A stretch of DNA of 64,000 bases from Streptomyces sp. GESEQ-4 (GCF_017948455.1 NZ_JAFFSU010000001.1:248001-312000), one strand, 5' to 3'; shown: positions 48,189-61,645, counted from the first letter of the stretch. Notes: generated from the letters alone by a model not told the origin. Made by a program: numbers and translations.

Positions 48189-48980
48189 TCAGCGCGGCAC
48201 GGAGTCGACCAGCCGCGCCAACGCCGAGGCGAGCCGAGACAGCCCGCTCCCCGCAGGGCCGCCCGGCTCCGTCATATACGTGTCCCGCCGGATCTCCACC
48301 ATCAGCGCGCTCACCCGCGGCTCGGCCCGGTAGAACTCCAGCGGCACATACGTACCGCTGAACGGGCTGTCCAGCCCCACCTCGCCGAAGGCCTCCCGCG
48401 CGGCGGCCACCAGCTCCGGCGGCGTGTGGAAGGAGTCGGTACCGAGACAGACGGGCGGCCGGGGCCCCGATCCGTGCAGCTCGTACGGCAGCGGGGCGCT
48501 GGGATAGGAGTGCACGTCGATGATCACGGCCCGCCCGACGGCCGCCAGCCGATCCGCCACGGCGTCCGTCATGGCTTGTGCGTACGGCCGGAAGTACGCG
48601 TCGATCAAGGGCTCGGGGTCGATACCGTCCGCCCGCAGCACCCCCCGCTGAGTGGTCCGCGTATACACGGCCCCCATCCCCACGGCCAGCATCTCCTCCC
48701 GCTCATCCGGAAACCGCTCGGGGTCGACGACCAGCCGCGAGAGCCGATTGACGAACCGCCAGGGCGCGAGGGCCGCCAACTCGGCCGCCACGTCCGCGAG
48801 TTCCCCCGTATGAGCATCGGTGATGAGATCCAACTCCCGCTCAAGTGCCGCGTCGTCCAGCACGATGCCGGAGCGAACGTCGGGCGGCATCTCCCGCGCC
48901 CCGTGCGGCACATGGAGGATCACGGGGGAGTCTTCGGCACCGACCACCAGCTCAAAGGAGGGCGGTGAGTAACGGGACAT
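48189..48980 (-). CDS. N-formylglutamate amidohydrolase-like protein
   Basis: A 263-residue protein with VILHVPHGAREMPPDVRSGI, IIDVHSYPSAPLPYE and RRDTYMTEPGGPAGS; the two His-containing motifs are metal-ligand type and fit the N-formylglutamate amidohydrolase family. The ATG at 48978-48980 follows GGAG and is preferred over a longer reading. It is not linked to histidine utilisation genes here, so its substrate may differ. Confidence 0.85.
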   Translation of the reverse strand: MSRYSPPSFELVVGAEDSPVILHVPHGAREMPPDVRSGIVLDDAALERELDLITDAHTGELADVAAELAALAPWRFVNRLSRLVVDPERFPDEREEMLAVGMGAVYTRTTQRGVLRADGIDPEPLIDAYFRPYAQAMTDAVADRLAAVGRAVIIDVHSYPSAPLPYELHGSGPRPPVCLGTDSFHTPPELVAAAREAFGEVGLDSPFSGTYVPLEFYRAEPRVSALMVEIRRDTYMTEPGGPAGSGLSRLASALARLVDSVPR

Positions 48981-49036
48981 CGGGAGACTCCTTACAAGCT
49001 GCGGGCAGTCGTGCCGCCTGGGGCGGCAAACACGGC

Positions 49037-49070
49037 TCCGCCCCGGCCGGGCAACGCCAACCGGGGCGGA
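49037..49070 (-). terminator. hairpin downstream of the isocitrate dehydrogenase gene
   Basis: Arms TCCGCCCCGG (49037-49046) and CCGGGGCGGA (49061-49070) form a perfect 10-bp stem around 14 bases, about 45 bp past the isocitrate dehydrogenase stop on the minus strand. Confidence 0.7.
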
Positions 49071-49113
49071 ACAGAACACAAGCGGGCCGGGGTCGTAGAA
49101 CCCCGCCCCTACG

Positions 49114-53105
<3,992 letters not shown>

Positions 53106-53109
<4 letters not shown>

Positions 53110-53156
53110 GGGATCAGCCGAGGTAAGGGATTAGTCGGGGTAAGGGATCAGTCGAG
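53106..53156. repeat. 17-bp tandem repeat across two convergent stop codons
   Basis: Three 17-bp copies at 53106-53122, 53123-53139 and 53140-53156, each GTAAGGGATYAGYCGRG. The TAA of the first copy stops the M1 peptidase (53107-53109) and the reverse TGA in the third (53148-53150) stops the MscS channel, so both stops derive from one duplicated unit. Confidence 0.9.
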
Positions 53157-54251
53157 CCGGGCGGCGGGGATCGCGCCCGGCTCGACCACGATCTCCGCGC
53201 CGCGCGGCTGCGGAATCGACACCGCGCCCTGCTGCAGGGCCACCGTGCGGGTCGGGGAGGGGATGCGGATGCCCTCCTCGTGGTAGCGCTTGTGCAGGCG
53301 CTTGATGAACTCGTGCTTGATCCGGAACTGGTCGCTGAACTCGCCGACGCCCAGGATGATCGTGAACCCGATGCGGGAATCGCCGAAGGTGTGGAAGCGC
53401 ACCGCAGGCTCATGGTCCGGCATGGCGCCGGTGATCTCGGTCATCACCTCGGCGATCACCTCCATGGTGACCCGCTCGACGTGCTCCAGGTCGCTGTCGT
53501 AGGCGACGCCCGCCTGGAGCAGGATGGTGAGGTCCTGCTCGGGGCGGTTGTAGTTGGTCATGTTCGTCCCCGCCAACTGGCCGTTGGGGATGATGACCAG
53601 GTTGTTGGAGAGGTTGCGGACGGTGGTCTGCCGCCAGTTGATGTCGGTGACATAACCCTCCTCGCCGCTGCTCAGCCGGATGTAGTCACCGGGCTGGACA
53701 GTCTTCGAGGCGAGGATGTGGATGCCCGCGAAGAGGTTGGCGAGCGTGTCCTGCAGCGCCAGGGCGACCGCGAGACCACCCACACCGAGGGCGGTGAGCA
53801 GCGGGGCTATGGAGATGCCCAGCGTCTGCAGCACCACCAGGCAGCCGATCGCCAGGACCACGACCCGGGTGATGTTGACGAAGATCGTGGCCGACCCGGC
53901 GACGCCGGAGCGGGACTGGGTGACCGTGCGGATCAGTCCGGCGACCAGCCGGGCCGCCGCGATCGTCACGATGAGGATCAGCAGGACGGTCAGGCCCTGG
54001 TTGACGTTGCGGTGAACCGTCCTGGTGAGCGGCAGCGCCGCCGCCGCGGCCGCCGCGCCGCCCACCATCGCGGCCCACGGGATCACGGTCCGCAGTGCGG
54101 CGACGATGACCTCGTCGCCGGTCCAGCGGGTGCGGTCCGCGTGCTTGCCCAGCCAGCGCAGCAGCATCCGCAGCAGGAACGCCGCCAGCAGGCCCGCGGC
54201 CATCGCGATGCCCGCGATGACGAAGTCGTGCATGGTGAGTTCGCGGTTCAC
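53148..54251 (-). CDS. MscS family mechanosensitive channel
   Basis: A 367-residue channel protein with four or so N-terminal membrane segments (DFVIAGIAMAAGLLAAFLL, LTVLLILIVTIAAARLVAG, VVVLAIGCLVVLQTLGISIA), then the pore-lining helix ALGVGGLAVALALQDTLANL and the beta domain NNLVIIPNGQLAGTNMTNYN. It gates under membrane tension and releases solutes in hypo-osmotic shock. GTG 54249-54251 has a strong GGAGGTGA SD; ATG six codons later is an alternative. Confidence 0.95.
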   Translation of the reverse strand: MNRELTMHDFVIAGIAMAAGLLAAFLLRMLLRWLGKHADRTRWTGDEVIVAALRTVIPWAAMVGGAAAAAAALPLTRTVHRNVNQGLTVLLILIVTIAAARLVAGLIRTVTQSRSGVAGSATIFVNITRVVVLAIGCLVVLQTLGISIAPLLTALGVGGLAVALALQDTLANLFAGIHILASKTVQPGDYIRLSSGEEGYVTDINWRQTTVRNLSNNLVIIPNGQLAGTNMTNYNRPEQDLTILLQAGVAYDSDLEHVERVTMEVIAEVMTEITGAMPDHEPAVRFHTFGDSRIGFTIILGVGEFSDQFRIKHEFIKRLHKRYHEEGIRIPSPTRTVALQQGAVSIPQPRGAEIVVEPGAIPAARLD

Positions 54252-54448
54252 CGGTCACCTCCGGTGAGAAGATCCGCGGGGACATTCCTCGCCGACAGCC
54301 GGATGTGATGTCTCGTCACCTGGTCACCTGCTCGCTTCCGTGATGTGCGCCTCGCGCCGGACAGGTCCTTCGATGTCCGGCGCGAGGGCTCATCCTGCCG
54401 TATAGGGCACAGGAGTTCGTACCGGGACCGATGCCCGGATCGCGCAGC

Positions 54449-55972
54449 TCAGACGATTCCCTCGGCCAGTTCGGCCTGTTCCCGGTCGTCGCCGTACGCC
54501 GCTGTGGTGGGCGTTCCGTACGAACGCCGGGCGACGAACCACCACACCGTGGCGAGGACGAGTACGACAGCGAGGGCGACGGAGGCGTAGTTCATTGTGT
54601 CGACCGTCACCGGAGACGACTGGGGCAGGCAGAACAGCACCGTCACACAGGCCACCCACGCCACCGCGGTCCAGCCGATGGGCCTGCTCCACCGGCCCAG
54701 GCTCCAGGGCCCCGGCTGGAAGCGGTCGCCCGCCCGCAGCCGCAGGAACACCGGGATGACGTAGGCGGGCGTGATGCCGATGACGTTGATGGCGGTGACC
54801 GCGCCGTACGCCGTCGCCGAGTACAGGGACGGCAGGGCGAGGACGCAGGCGACCGCCACCGACAGCCAGACGGCGGCGACCGGGGTCTGGGTGCGGCGGC
54901 TGACCTTGCGCCACAGGTGGGAGCCCGGCAGCGCGCGGTCCCGGCTGAACGCGAACACCATGCGGCTGGCCGCGGCGACTTCGGCGTTGCCGCAGAACAG
55001 CTGGGCGACGATCACCACGAGCAGCAGGGCGCATGCGCCGTCGGTGCCGAGGCCGTCGAGCAGGATCTGCGCGGGCGGCACCCCGGTCTCGCTGGCGCGT
55101 GTGGCGTCGTAGTCCTGGATGGCGAAGGTGAGGCCGGCGAGCAGGACGAAGCCCGCGATCCAGGAGACCCAGATGGCGCGCACGATGCCGCGGGCCGCCG
55201 TCACCGAGGCGTTGGAGGTCTCCTCGGAGAGGTGGGCTGAGGCGTCGTAGCCGGAGAAGGTGTACTGCGCGAGCAGCAGGCCGATCGCGGCGACGTAGAC
55301 GGGGTTGGACCAGCCGGTGTCGTTGACGAATTCGGTGAAGACGAAGGACGGCGACTGGTGGTGGTCGGGGACGATGGCCAGCGCGCCGACGATGACCGCG
55401 ACACCGGCGAGGTGCCACCACACGCTGATGGAGTTGAGGACGCTGACCAGCCGGACGCCGAACAGGTTCAGCGTGGCGTGCAGCAGCAGGATCACCATGA
55501 AGATCAGGAACGTCTTCTCCGGCGTCGGCTCGAAGCCCCACTGGAGGTTCATGAAGGCGCCGGTGAACAGGGCGGCCCCGTAGTCGATACCGGCGATCGC
55601 GCCCAGCAGACCGAGCAGATTCAGCCAGCCCGTGTACCAGCCCCAGCGTCTGCCGCCGAGCCGGTCGGCCATGTAGTACAGGGCGCCCGAGGTCGGGTAC
55701 GCGCTGGTGACTTCCGCCAGCGCGAGTCCGACGCACAGCACGAACAGGCCGACGCCGGCCCAGCCCCACAGCATCACGGCGGGCCCGCCGGCGCCCATGC
55801 CGAAGCCGTACAGGGTCATGCAGCCGGACAGGATCGAGATCACGGAGAAGCTGATGGCGAAGTTGCCGAAGCCGCCCATACGGCGGGCGAGCACGGGGCG
55901 GTAGCCGAGTTCACGCAGGCGCTGTTCCTCGTCGTGGGGCGGGACGCCGGACGGAGCGGGGGTGCGGGACAT
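54449..55972 (-). CDS. APC superfamily amino acid permease
   Basis: A 507-residue, about twelve-helix permease. Conserved blocks include FAISFSVISILSGCMTLYG, LALAEVTSAYPTSGALYYMA, the TM6 region SGYDASAHLSEETSNA, and AVTAINVIGITPAYVIPVFL. The pattern matches the GABA/choline-type amino acid permeases. GGAGG lies about 10 bases before the ATG. It likely couples uptake to an ion gradient; the substrate is unknown. Confidence 0.93.
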   Translation of the reverse strand: MSRTPAPSGVPPHDEEQRLRELGYRPVLARRMGGFGNFAISFSVISILSGCMTLYGFGMGAGGPAVMLWGWAGVGLFVLCVGLALAEVTSAYPTSGALYYMADRLGGRRWGWYTGWLNLLGLLGAIAGIDYGAALFTGAFMNLQWGFEPTPEKTFLIFMVILLLHATLNLFGVRLVSVLNSISVWWHLAGVAVIVGALAIVPDHHQSPSFVFTEFVNDTGWSNPVYVAAIGLLLAQYTFSGYDASAHLSEETSNASVTAARGIVRAIWVSWIAGFVLLAGLTFAIQDYDATRASETGVPPAQILLDGLGTDGACALLLVVIVAQLFCGNAEVAAASRMVFAFSRDRALPGSHLWRKVSRRTQTPVAAVWLSVAVACVLALPSLYSATAYGAVTAINVIGITPAYVIPVFLRLRAGDRFQPGPWSLGRWSRPIGWTAVAWVACVTVLFCLPQSSPVTVDTMNYASVALAVVLVLATVWWFVARRSYGTPTTAAYGDDREQAELAEGIV

Positions 55973-56002
55973 GCGGAACCAAACCTCCGGGAGAGGACGG
56001 GG

Positions 56003-57004
56003 TCAGGGGTGTGGGTGTAAATCGTCCGCGGCCGACCGGGTGCGGGCGCGCGCCTGGAGGAAGACGTCCACCGCCTGGCTGCGGTCGCCCGCGTCGGAGG
56101 TGCGGTAGGCCCAGGGGACGGGCGTCCAGTACGGGCCCAGGGCGTCGAACACCCGGGCCGCGTCCGGGAACCGGAGCGCGCCCCATAGGGCGTGAGCGAG
56201 GTGGTTCAGGTCAAGGAGGGAGCGCTCGGCGGGACGGCTGAGTTCAAACCAGGAGCGGAACGCCTGTCGTGCCTCGCGGGTGGCGTCCTCCGCCACCCAG
56301 TGCAGATCGAGCGCGGCGTCCCGCCCGCCCGAGCGGCGGTAGCGCTCCACCCGCACATACAGCGGCAGGACGTGCAGCGCGGAGCCCGGGGGCGCCGAGT
56401 CCGCGGCCCAGTGCGCATACCCGGACGCCTCCGCCAGCCGCCCGCCCGCACCGCGCCCGTAGAGGAACTGCAGCATCCGGTGGTGGGCCTCGCGGTTGTA
56501 CGGGTCACGCTTGTCGGCCTCCGCCAGCAGCCCCCACGGGCCCGGCGGCAGCATCGGCTCGGGCGGTCGGCAGCGGTGCTCGGACCAGCGCCGGTCCCGG
56601 TCCAGCTGGGCCAGCGCCAGCAGGCACACCCAGGGGACCGGGTCGTGCGGTGCGGTGCGTGTCGCCGTCTCGCACGCCCGCCAGGCCTCCTTCCACAGTT
56701 CGTGCGTACGGCGGTGCTCCTCGCGGTGGGCCCGCAGGGCGCGTTCCACGGTGACCCGGGCGTGCATCACGGCGGCCGGGATGCTGTGCGGCTCCTCGGA
56801 CAGCCAGGCCCGCACCACGTCGGTGCCGGCCGCGGCGGCCGCGAGGATCTGGGTGCGCTGCGTCCACTGCCACCACTCCCCGGTCTCCAGCAGAAGACCG
56901 CGCATCGCCATCCAGCGGCCGGTGCGCAGCTCCTGGAGGGCGGCGCGCAGCGCGGAGTCATGGCCGGCGGGATCGTAGGCGGGGCGTGCTCCTTCTCTGG
57001 CCAT
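56003..57004 (-). CDS. conserved helical protein of unknown function
   Basis: A 333-residue soluble, mostly helical protein, probably with TPR-like repeats: PVPWVCLLALAQLDRDRRWS, YNREAHHRMLQFLYGRGAGG and SLLDLNHLAHALWGALRFPD. I recognise it only as a streptomycete-type hypothetical protein. It lies downstream of no other leftward gene and upstream of the amino acid permease, with 30 bp between, so it may be co-transcribed with it. Confidence 0.8.
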   Translation of the reverse strand: MAREGARPAYDPAGHDSALRAALQELRTGRWMAMRGLLLETGEWWQWTQRTQILAAAAAGTDVVRAWLSEEPHSIPAAVMHARVTVERALRAHREEHRRTHELWKEAWRACETATRTAPHDPVPWVCLLALAQLDRDRRWSEHRCRPPEPMLPPGPWGLLAEADKRDPYNREAHHRMLQFLYGRGAGGRLAEASGYAHWAADSAPPGSALHVLPLYVRVERYRRSGGRDAALDLHWVAEDATREARQAFRSWFELSRPAERSLLDLNHLAHALWGALRFPDAARVFDALGPYWTPVPWAYRTSDAGDRSQAVDVFLQARARTRSAADDLHPHP

Positions 57005-57311
57005 CAGTCGCCCGCCCCCGGAAGAGGGCAGGTCAGGACGGCAGGGGGGAGTAACAACAGCCTTCCTCCGGGCGGCAGTTGAGGAGTCGCGCGGTCGGCG
57101 TCACTATAGAGGCGGCGCTTCCGCATGGCTGTCGGTTTGCTGATCCTTTCGAACTCCTTTGCGGGGATGGCCGGTTGGATGCGCGTCTCCCCTCGGCTGC
57201 TTGACGGGCCGTGCGGAGCGGCGGCAGGCTGGCGCACGGTGATCGCCCAGGGCTTCGCCGGGCTTCAACTGCCTTCGACGGGCTTCGATCGGCTTCGACG
57301 GGAGAGGTGCG
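57005..57311. other. divergent intergenic region with a periodic array
   Basis: A 307-bp gap between the leftward hypothetical gene and the kinase. Apart from the 10-bp array at 57251-57300 and SD GGAGAGG (57301-57307), I see no gene or RNA. It probably holds both promoters. Confidence 0.6.
57251..57300. repeat. 10-bp tandem repeat array before the kinase gene
   Basis: Five contiguous 10-bp units start at 57251, 57261, 57271, 57281 and 57291 (GGCTTCGCCG, GGCTTCAACT, GCCTTCGACG, GGCTTCGATC, GGCTTCGACG). The last ends one base before the SD. The ~10-bp period equals a helical turn. An operator array for a local regulator, or a leader structure, is likely. Confidence 0.85.
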
Positions 57312-58751
57312 ATGACAGGTCCGGTCCTCGCCGTCGACCAGGGCACCTCCGGCACCAAGGCCCTGGTGATCTGCCCCGAACGCGGCGTCATCGGCACCGG
57401 CTTCGCCGCCGTACGGCCCCGTCATCTGCCCGGCGGTCTGGTCGAGGTCGACCCCGGCGAGCTGTACGCCTCCGTCGTCGAGGCCGCGGACAGTGCCCTG
57501 GCCGAGGCACGGGAGCCGGTCACCGCGCTGGGCCTCGCCAACCAGGGCGAGACCGTCCTCGCCTGGGACCCGGACACCGGCCGCCCGCTGACCGACGCGC
57601 TGGTCTGGCAGGACCGCCGCGCCGAGAGCGTGTGCGCCGAACTCGCCGACCACGCCGAGGAGTTGCGGGAGCTCACCGGGCTGCCGCTCGACCCGTACTT
57701 CGCCGCGCCCAAGATGGCGTGGATACGACGTCACCTGACCGCCGAGGGAGTCGTCACCACCTCCGACGCCTGGCTGGTGCACCGCCTCACCGGCGCGTAC
57801 GTCACCGACGCGGCCACCGCGGGCCGCACCCAACTCCTCGACCTCGACCGCACATCCTGGTCACCCCGAGCCCTCGACCTCTACGGCCTGTCCGGCGAAC
57901 GCCTCCCCGAAGTCGTCGACGTCGCCGGACCAGTGGGCACGACCACCGCATTCGGCCACGCCATCCCGCTCACCGGCCTCGTCGTCGACCAGCAGGCCGC
58001 ACTGCTCGCCCAGCGCGTCACCGAACCCGGCGGCGCCAAGTGCACCTACGGCACAGGGGCGTTCCTCCTCGCCCACACCGGCGACACACCGCGCCGGGGC
58101 ACCTCCGGGCTGGTCAGCTGTGTCGCCTGGCGCCTCGGCGGACACACCAGCTACTGCCTCGACGGCCAGGTGTACACGGCCGCGTCCGCCGTACGCTGGC
58201 TCGCCGACCTGGGCGTCATCGAGAGCGCCGCGGACCTTGATCCGGTGGGCGGTTCGGCGCCCGACAGCGGCGGCGTCACCTTCGTCCCGGCGCTGGCCGG
58301 GCTCGCCGCTCCCTGGTGGCGCGGCGACCTGCGTGGCTCGCTCACCGGACTCGGCCTCGACACCACCGCCGGGCACCTGGTGCGCGCCCTGTGCGAGGGC
58401 ATCGCCGCGCAGGTCGCCGAACTCGCCGAAGCCGCCGCGCTCGATCTGGGCGAGCCCCTCTCGGTACTCCGCGTCGACGGCGGCCTGACCCGCTCCACCC
58501 TCCTCATGCAGACCCAGGCAGACCTGCTGCAACGCCCGGTCGAGGTGTCCGCGCTGCCGGACGCGACCGCGCTCGGTGTGGGCGCGCTGGCCCGGCTGGG
58601 CACCGAGCCTGGCCTGACGGTCGCCGAAGCGCTGCCCGACTGGAAACCGTCGGCCGTGTACGAGCCACGCATCAGCGCGGACGAGGCCGCCGCACGCCTC
58701 GCCGGGTTCCGCCGGGAAGTCGCGGCGCTGCTCGACCGGGGGCCGACGTGA
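57312..58751 (+). CDS. glpK: FGGY family kinase (glycerol kinase-like)
   Basis: A 479-residue FGGY kinase: AVDQGTSGTKALVI, ANQGETVLAWD, ALVWQDRRAESVCAELADHA, CTYGTGAFLLAHTG and LRVDGGLTRSTLLMQTQADL, as in glycerol kinases. It phosphorylates glycerol (or a related polyol) to glycerol 3-phosphate using ATP. It heads the kinase/FAD-dehydrogenase/FAD-oxidoreductase set, which fits glycerol catabolism. The SD GGAGAGG precedes ATG 57312. The symbol is by family match; another polyol kinase is possible. Confidence 0.8.
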   Translation: MTGPVLAVDQGTSGTKALVICPERGVIGTGFAAVRPRHLPGGLVEVDPGELYASVVEAADSALAEAREPVTALGLANQGETVLAWDPDTGRPLTDALVWQDRRAESVCAELADHAEELRELTGLPLDPYFAAPKMAWIRRHLTAEGVVTTSDAWLVHRLTGAYVTDAATAGRTQLLDLDRTSWSPRALDLYGLSGERLPEVVDVAGPVGTTTAFGHAIPLTGLVVDQQAALLAQRVTEPGGAKCTYGTGAFLLAHTGDTPRRGTSGLVSCVAWRLGGHTSYCLDGQVYTAASAVRWLADLGVIESAADLDPVGGSAPDSGGVTFVPALAGLAAPWWRGDLRGSLTGLGLDTTAGHLVRALCEGIAAQVAELAEAAALDLGEPLSVLRVDGGLTRSTLLMQTQADLLQRPVEVSALPDATALGVGALARLGTEPGLTVAEALPDWKPSAVYEPRISADEAAARLAGFRREVAALLDRGPT

Positions 58752-58758
58752 GCGTAAG

Positions 58759-58850
58759 CGCTCCGCGAGAGGTGGGGCGATGGGCCGTCGAGCGTCTGCG
58801 GGCCCGTTGTGGCTGGTCGCGCAGTTCCCCGCGCCCCTTCGGGCGCTGCC
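58759..58850 (+). repeat. dispersed intergenic hairpin repeat, copy E
   Basis: CGCTCCGCGAGAGGTGGGGC then GATGGGCCGTCGAGCG, CTGCGGGCCCGTTGTGGCTGG, and CGCAGTTCCCCGCGCCCC. Short form. It is the first of two copies between the kinase and dehydrogenase genes, the only place in the window where copies lie between co-directional genes. Confidence 0.85.
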
Positions 58851-58900
58851 ACCGCGCCGGACTTCACCGAACCCGCTTAGCGAGCCTGACGCCCGCACCA

Positions 58901-59018
58901 GCCGCTCCGCGGGGGGTGGGGCGATGGGCCGTCGAGCGTCTGCGGGCGCGTTGTGGCTGGTCGCGCCCACGCGGCGGAGCCGCATATGTCACAGCCCCGC
59001 GCCCCTTCGGGCGCTGCC
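58901..59018 (+). repeat. dispersed intergenic hairpin repeat, copy F (long form)
   Basis: Starts like copy E (CGCTCCGCGGGGGGTGGGGC) but carries the long-form insert CCACGCGGCGGAGCCGCATA before CCCCGCGCCCC, matching copy B. A small inverted repeat TGACGCCGGCGTCA (59019-59032) follows just before the dehydrogenase start. Confidence 0.85.
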
Positions 59019-59049
59019 TGACGCCGGCGTCAGGCAGCGGAGCGCCCAC

Positions 59050-60441
59050 ATGAACGGGCCGCTCCCCTCGCTGACCTACGACGTCGCGATCGTCGGCGCC
59101 GGCGTCGTCGGCTGCGCCATCGCCCGCGCGCTCGCCCGCCACCCCCACCTCCGCGTCGCCCTCGTAGAAGCCCGGGACGATGTCGGCGACGCCACCTCGA
59201 AGGCCAACACCGCGATCCTGCACACCGGGTTCGACGCCGCGCCCGGCTCCCTCGAAGCCAGGCTCGTCCGCGAGGGATTCCGCCAACTCGCCGCCTACGC
59301 GGCCGAGTCCGGCATCCCGGTCGAAACGACCGGCGCCCTCCTCGTCGCGTGGGACCAGGAACAGCTCGCCGCGCTGCCCCGACTCGTCGAGAAGGCGGAA
59401 CGCAACGACTACCACGACACCAGCATCCTCGGCCCGACGGACCTCTACGACCGCGAACCGCACCTCGGCCCCGGCGCACTCGGCGCCCTGCACGTGCCGG
59501 GCGAGAGCATCATCTGCCCTTGGACGACGACACTCGCCTACGCTACCCAGGCCGTCCGGCACGGAGTCGACCTGCACCTCAACTGCCGTGTGGGGAACGT
59601 GAGTCGGCAGGACAGCACGCACATCCTCGACACCGACCGGGGCACGCTGCGCACCCGTTGGCTGGTCAACGCCGCCGGACTGCACGCCGACACACTCGAC
59701 CGGCAGCTCGGCCACGACGACTTCACGGTCACCCCGCGCCGCGGCCAGCTCATCGTCTTCGACAAGTTCGCCCGCGGCCTGGTCGGCCACATCCTGCTGC
59801 CCGTCCCCACAGCGCTCGGCAAGGGCGTGCTGGTCGCCCCCACCGTCTACGGCCACGTGCTCCTCGGTCCCACCGCCGAGGACCTGGACGACAAGCGGGC
59901 CACGCACTCCACCGCGGACGGGCTTCAGCTGTTGCGCGACAAGGGCCGCCGCATCCTGCCCGAACTGCTCGACGAGGAGGTCACCGCCGTCTACGCCGGG
60001 CTGCGCGCCGCCACCGAGCACGACGACTACCGCATCCGCGCCCACCCGGGGCAGTCCTACGTCACGGTCGGCGGCATCCGTTCCACCGGCCTCACCGCCT
60101 CGCTCGCGATCGCCGCCCACGTCACCGGCCTGCTCACCGACAGCGGCCTGGACCCGGGCCCGGCACGGGAGTTGGAGCCGGTGCGCATGCCGAACCTCGG
60201 CGAGGCCTTCCCCCGCCCGCACCAGCGGCCCGACCTCATCGCCGCCGACCCCGAGTACGGCACCCTCGTCTGCCACTGCGAACGAGTCTCCCGAGGCGAG
60301 ATCCGCGACGCCCTCGCCAGCACGATCCCGCCCCACAGCCTCGACGGACTGCGCCGCCGGACCCGGGCCAGGGCGGGCCGCTGCCAGGGCTTCTACTGCG
60401 GTGCGGCTGTACGGGCGCTGTTCGAGGGAGCCGGCGCATGA
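59050..60441 (+). CDS. FAD-dependent glycerol-3-phosphate-type dehydrogenase with BFD domain
   Basis: A 463-residue FAD-dependent DAO-fold protein (VAIVGAGVVGCAIARALARH; DVGDATSKANTAILHTGFDA). After the oxidase domain comes a [2Fe-2S] BFD-like domain with CHCERVSRGEI and GRCQGFYC (four Cys). This is the arrangement of anaerobic-type G3P dehydrogenase (GlpA-like) proteins, which pass electrons on through the cluster. ATG at 59050 is preferred. It overlaps the next oxidoreductase gene (ATGA). Confidence 0.9.
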   Translation: MNGPLPSLTYDVAIVGAGVVGCAIARALARHPHLRVALVEARDDVGDATSKANTAILHTGFDAAPGSLEARLVREGFRQLAAYAAESGIPVETTGALLVAWDQEQLAALPRLVEKAERNDYHDTSILGPTDLYDREPHLGPGALGALHVPGESIICPWTTTLAYATQAVRHGVDLHLNCRVGNVSRQDSTHILDTDRGTLRTRWLVNAAGLHADTLDRQLGHDDFTVTPRRGQLIVFDKFARGLVGHILLPVPTALGKGVLVAPTVYGHVLLGPTAEDLDDKRATHSTADGLQLLRDKGRRILPELLDEEVTAVYAGLRAATEHDDYRIRAHPGQSYVTVGGIRSTGLTASLAIAAHVTGLLTDSGLDPGPARELEPVRMPNLGEAFPRPHQRPDLIAADPEYGTLVCHCERVSRGEIRDALASTIPPHSLDGLRRRTRARAGRCQGFYCGAAVRALFEGAGA

Positions 60442-61643
60442 CGCCCGAGCGCCGGATCGATGTCCTGATCGTCGGCGCGGGCCCCGCCGGACTCGCGGCG
60501 GCCGCCCGTCTCGCCCCCGGAGGCGCGGGCCACGTCGAGGTGCTGGAGCGCGAGCAGCAGGCGGGAGGCGTACCCCGGCACTGCGCGCACGGCGGCTTCG
60601 GCACGCTGCCGCGTCCGCTGACCGGACCGGCGTACGCCCGTCTGCTCACCGACGCGGCGACCAGAGCCGGAGCCGTCGTACGGACCGGCGTGACCGCCCT
60701 CGACTGGACCGGCCCGCTCACGCTCACCGCGGTCGGCCCGAACGGACCGGAGACGATCACCGCACGGGCGGTCGTGCTGGCCACCGGCGCCCGCGAACGC
60801 CCGCGCAGCGCACGCCTGGTGCCCGGCACCCGGCCCGCCGGCGTCTACACCACCGGCGAACTCCAGCAGGCCGTCCACCTCTGCCGGCAGCGGATCGGCA
60901 CCCGAGCGGTCGTGGTCGGCGCGGAGGACGTCTCGTACGCCGCCGCCGACACCGCACGGGCCGCGGGAGCCGACGTCGTCGCCATGGTCACGGAACTCCC
61001 GCGCGCCCGGACGGCACCCGCCCGCGCCCAGTACACCCGCCTCCGCCACGGCATCCCGCTCCTCACCGGCACCACGGTCACCGAACTCCTCGGCCACGGG
61101 CGGCTGTCCGGCGTCCGGATACGCCACCGCGACGGCCGTACGGCCGTGCTGCCCTGCGACACGATCGTCTTCACCGGCGACTTCGTACCTGACCACGAAC
61201 TCGCCCGGCGCGGAGGAATACCGCTCGACCCCGCCACGCGCGGACCCGCCATCGACGGGGCACTGCGCACGCTACGCCCAGGCGTCTTCGCAGTCGGCAG
61301 TGTGCTGCACCCCGTGGAGAGCGCGGGTAGGGCGGCCCGAGAGGGCGCGCACGCGGCAACCGCCGTCCAGGCGTGGCTCGCGGGGGCGGACTGGTCCGAA
61401 GGCGTCCCCCTAGTGGTCCACCCGCCCCTGCACTGGATCGCCCCGAACCGAGTCACCGCGACCGACCGCCTCCCGTACATCCTGCGCGCGAGGTTCCCGC
61501 TCACCCGCCCGATCCTGCACGTCACGCAGGACGGCCGATTCCTGCACCGAACCCTCCTCCTGAACCGCCGACCGACCCTCACCGCACGCTGGACACACCG
61601 AATCGACCCGAAGGGCGGCCCGGTACACGTCAGAGTCCGGTGA
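60438..61643 (+). CDS. NAD(P)/FAD-dependent oxidoreductase
   Basis: A 401-residue two-Rossmann flavoprotein: VLIVGAGPAGLAAAARLAPG and VVLATGARERPRSARLVPGT, with an NAD(P)-binding segment TRAVVVGAEDVSYAAADTARA. It probably shuttles electrons for the BFD-dehydrogenase just upstream, with which it overlaps by 4 bp. Similar adjacent pairs occur in bacterial glycerol or polyol operons. Its own substrate is not evident. Confidence 0.9.
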   Translation: MTPERRIDVLIVGAGPAGLAAAARLAPGGAGHVEVLEREQQAGGVPRHCAHGGFGTLPRPLTGPAYARLLTDAATRAGAVVRTGVTALDWTGPLTLTAVGPNGPETITARAVVLATGARERPRSARLVPGTRPAGVYTTGELQQAVHLCRQRIGTRAVVVGAEDVSYAAADTARAAGADVVAMVTELPRARTAPARAQYTRLRHGIPLLTGTTVTELLGHGRLSGVRIRHRDGRTAVLPCDTIVFTGDFVPDHELARRGGIPLDPATRGPAIDGALRTLRPGVFAVGSVLHPVESAGRAAREGAHAATAVQAWLAGADWSEGVPLVVHPPLHWIAPNRVTATDRLPYILRARFPLTRPILHVTQDGRFLHRTLLLNRRPTLTARWTHRIDPKGGPVHVRVR

Positions 61644-61645
61644 GG

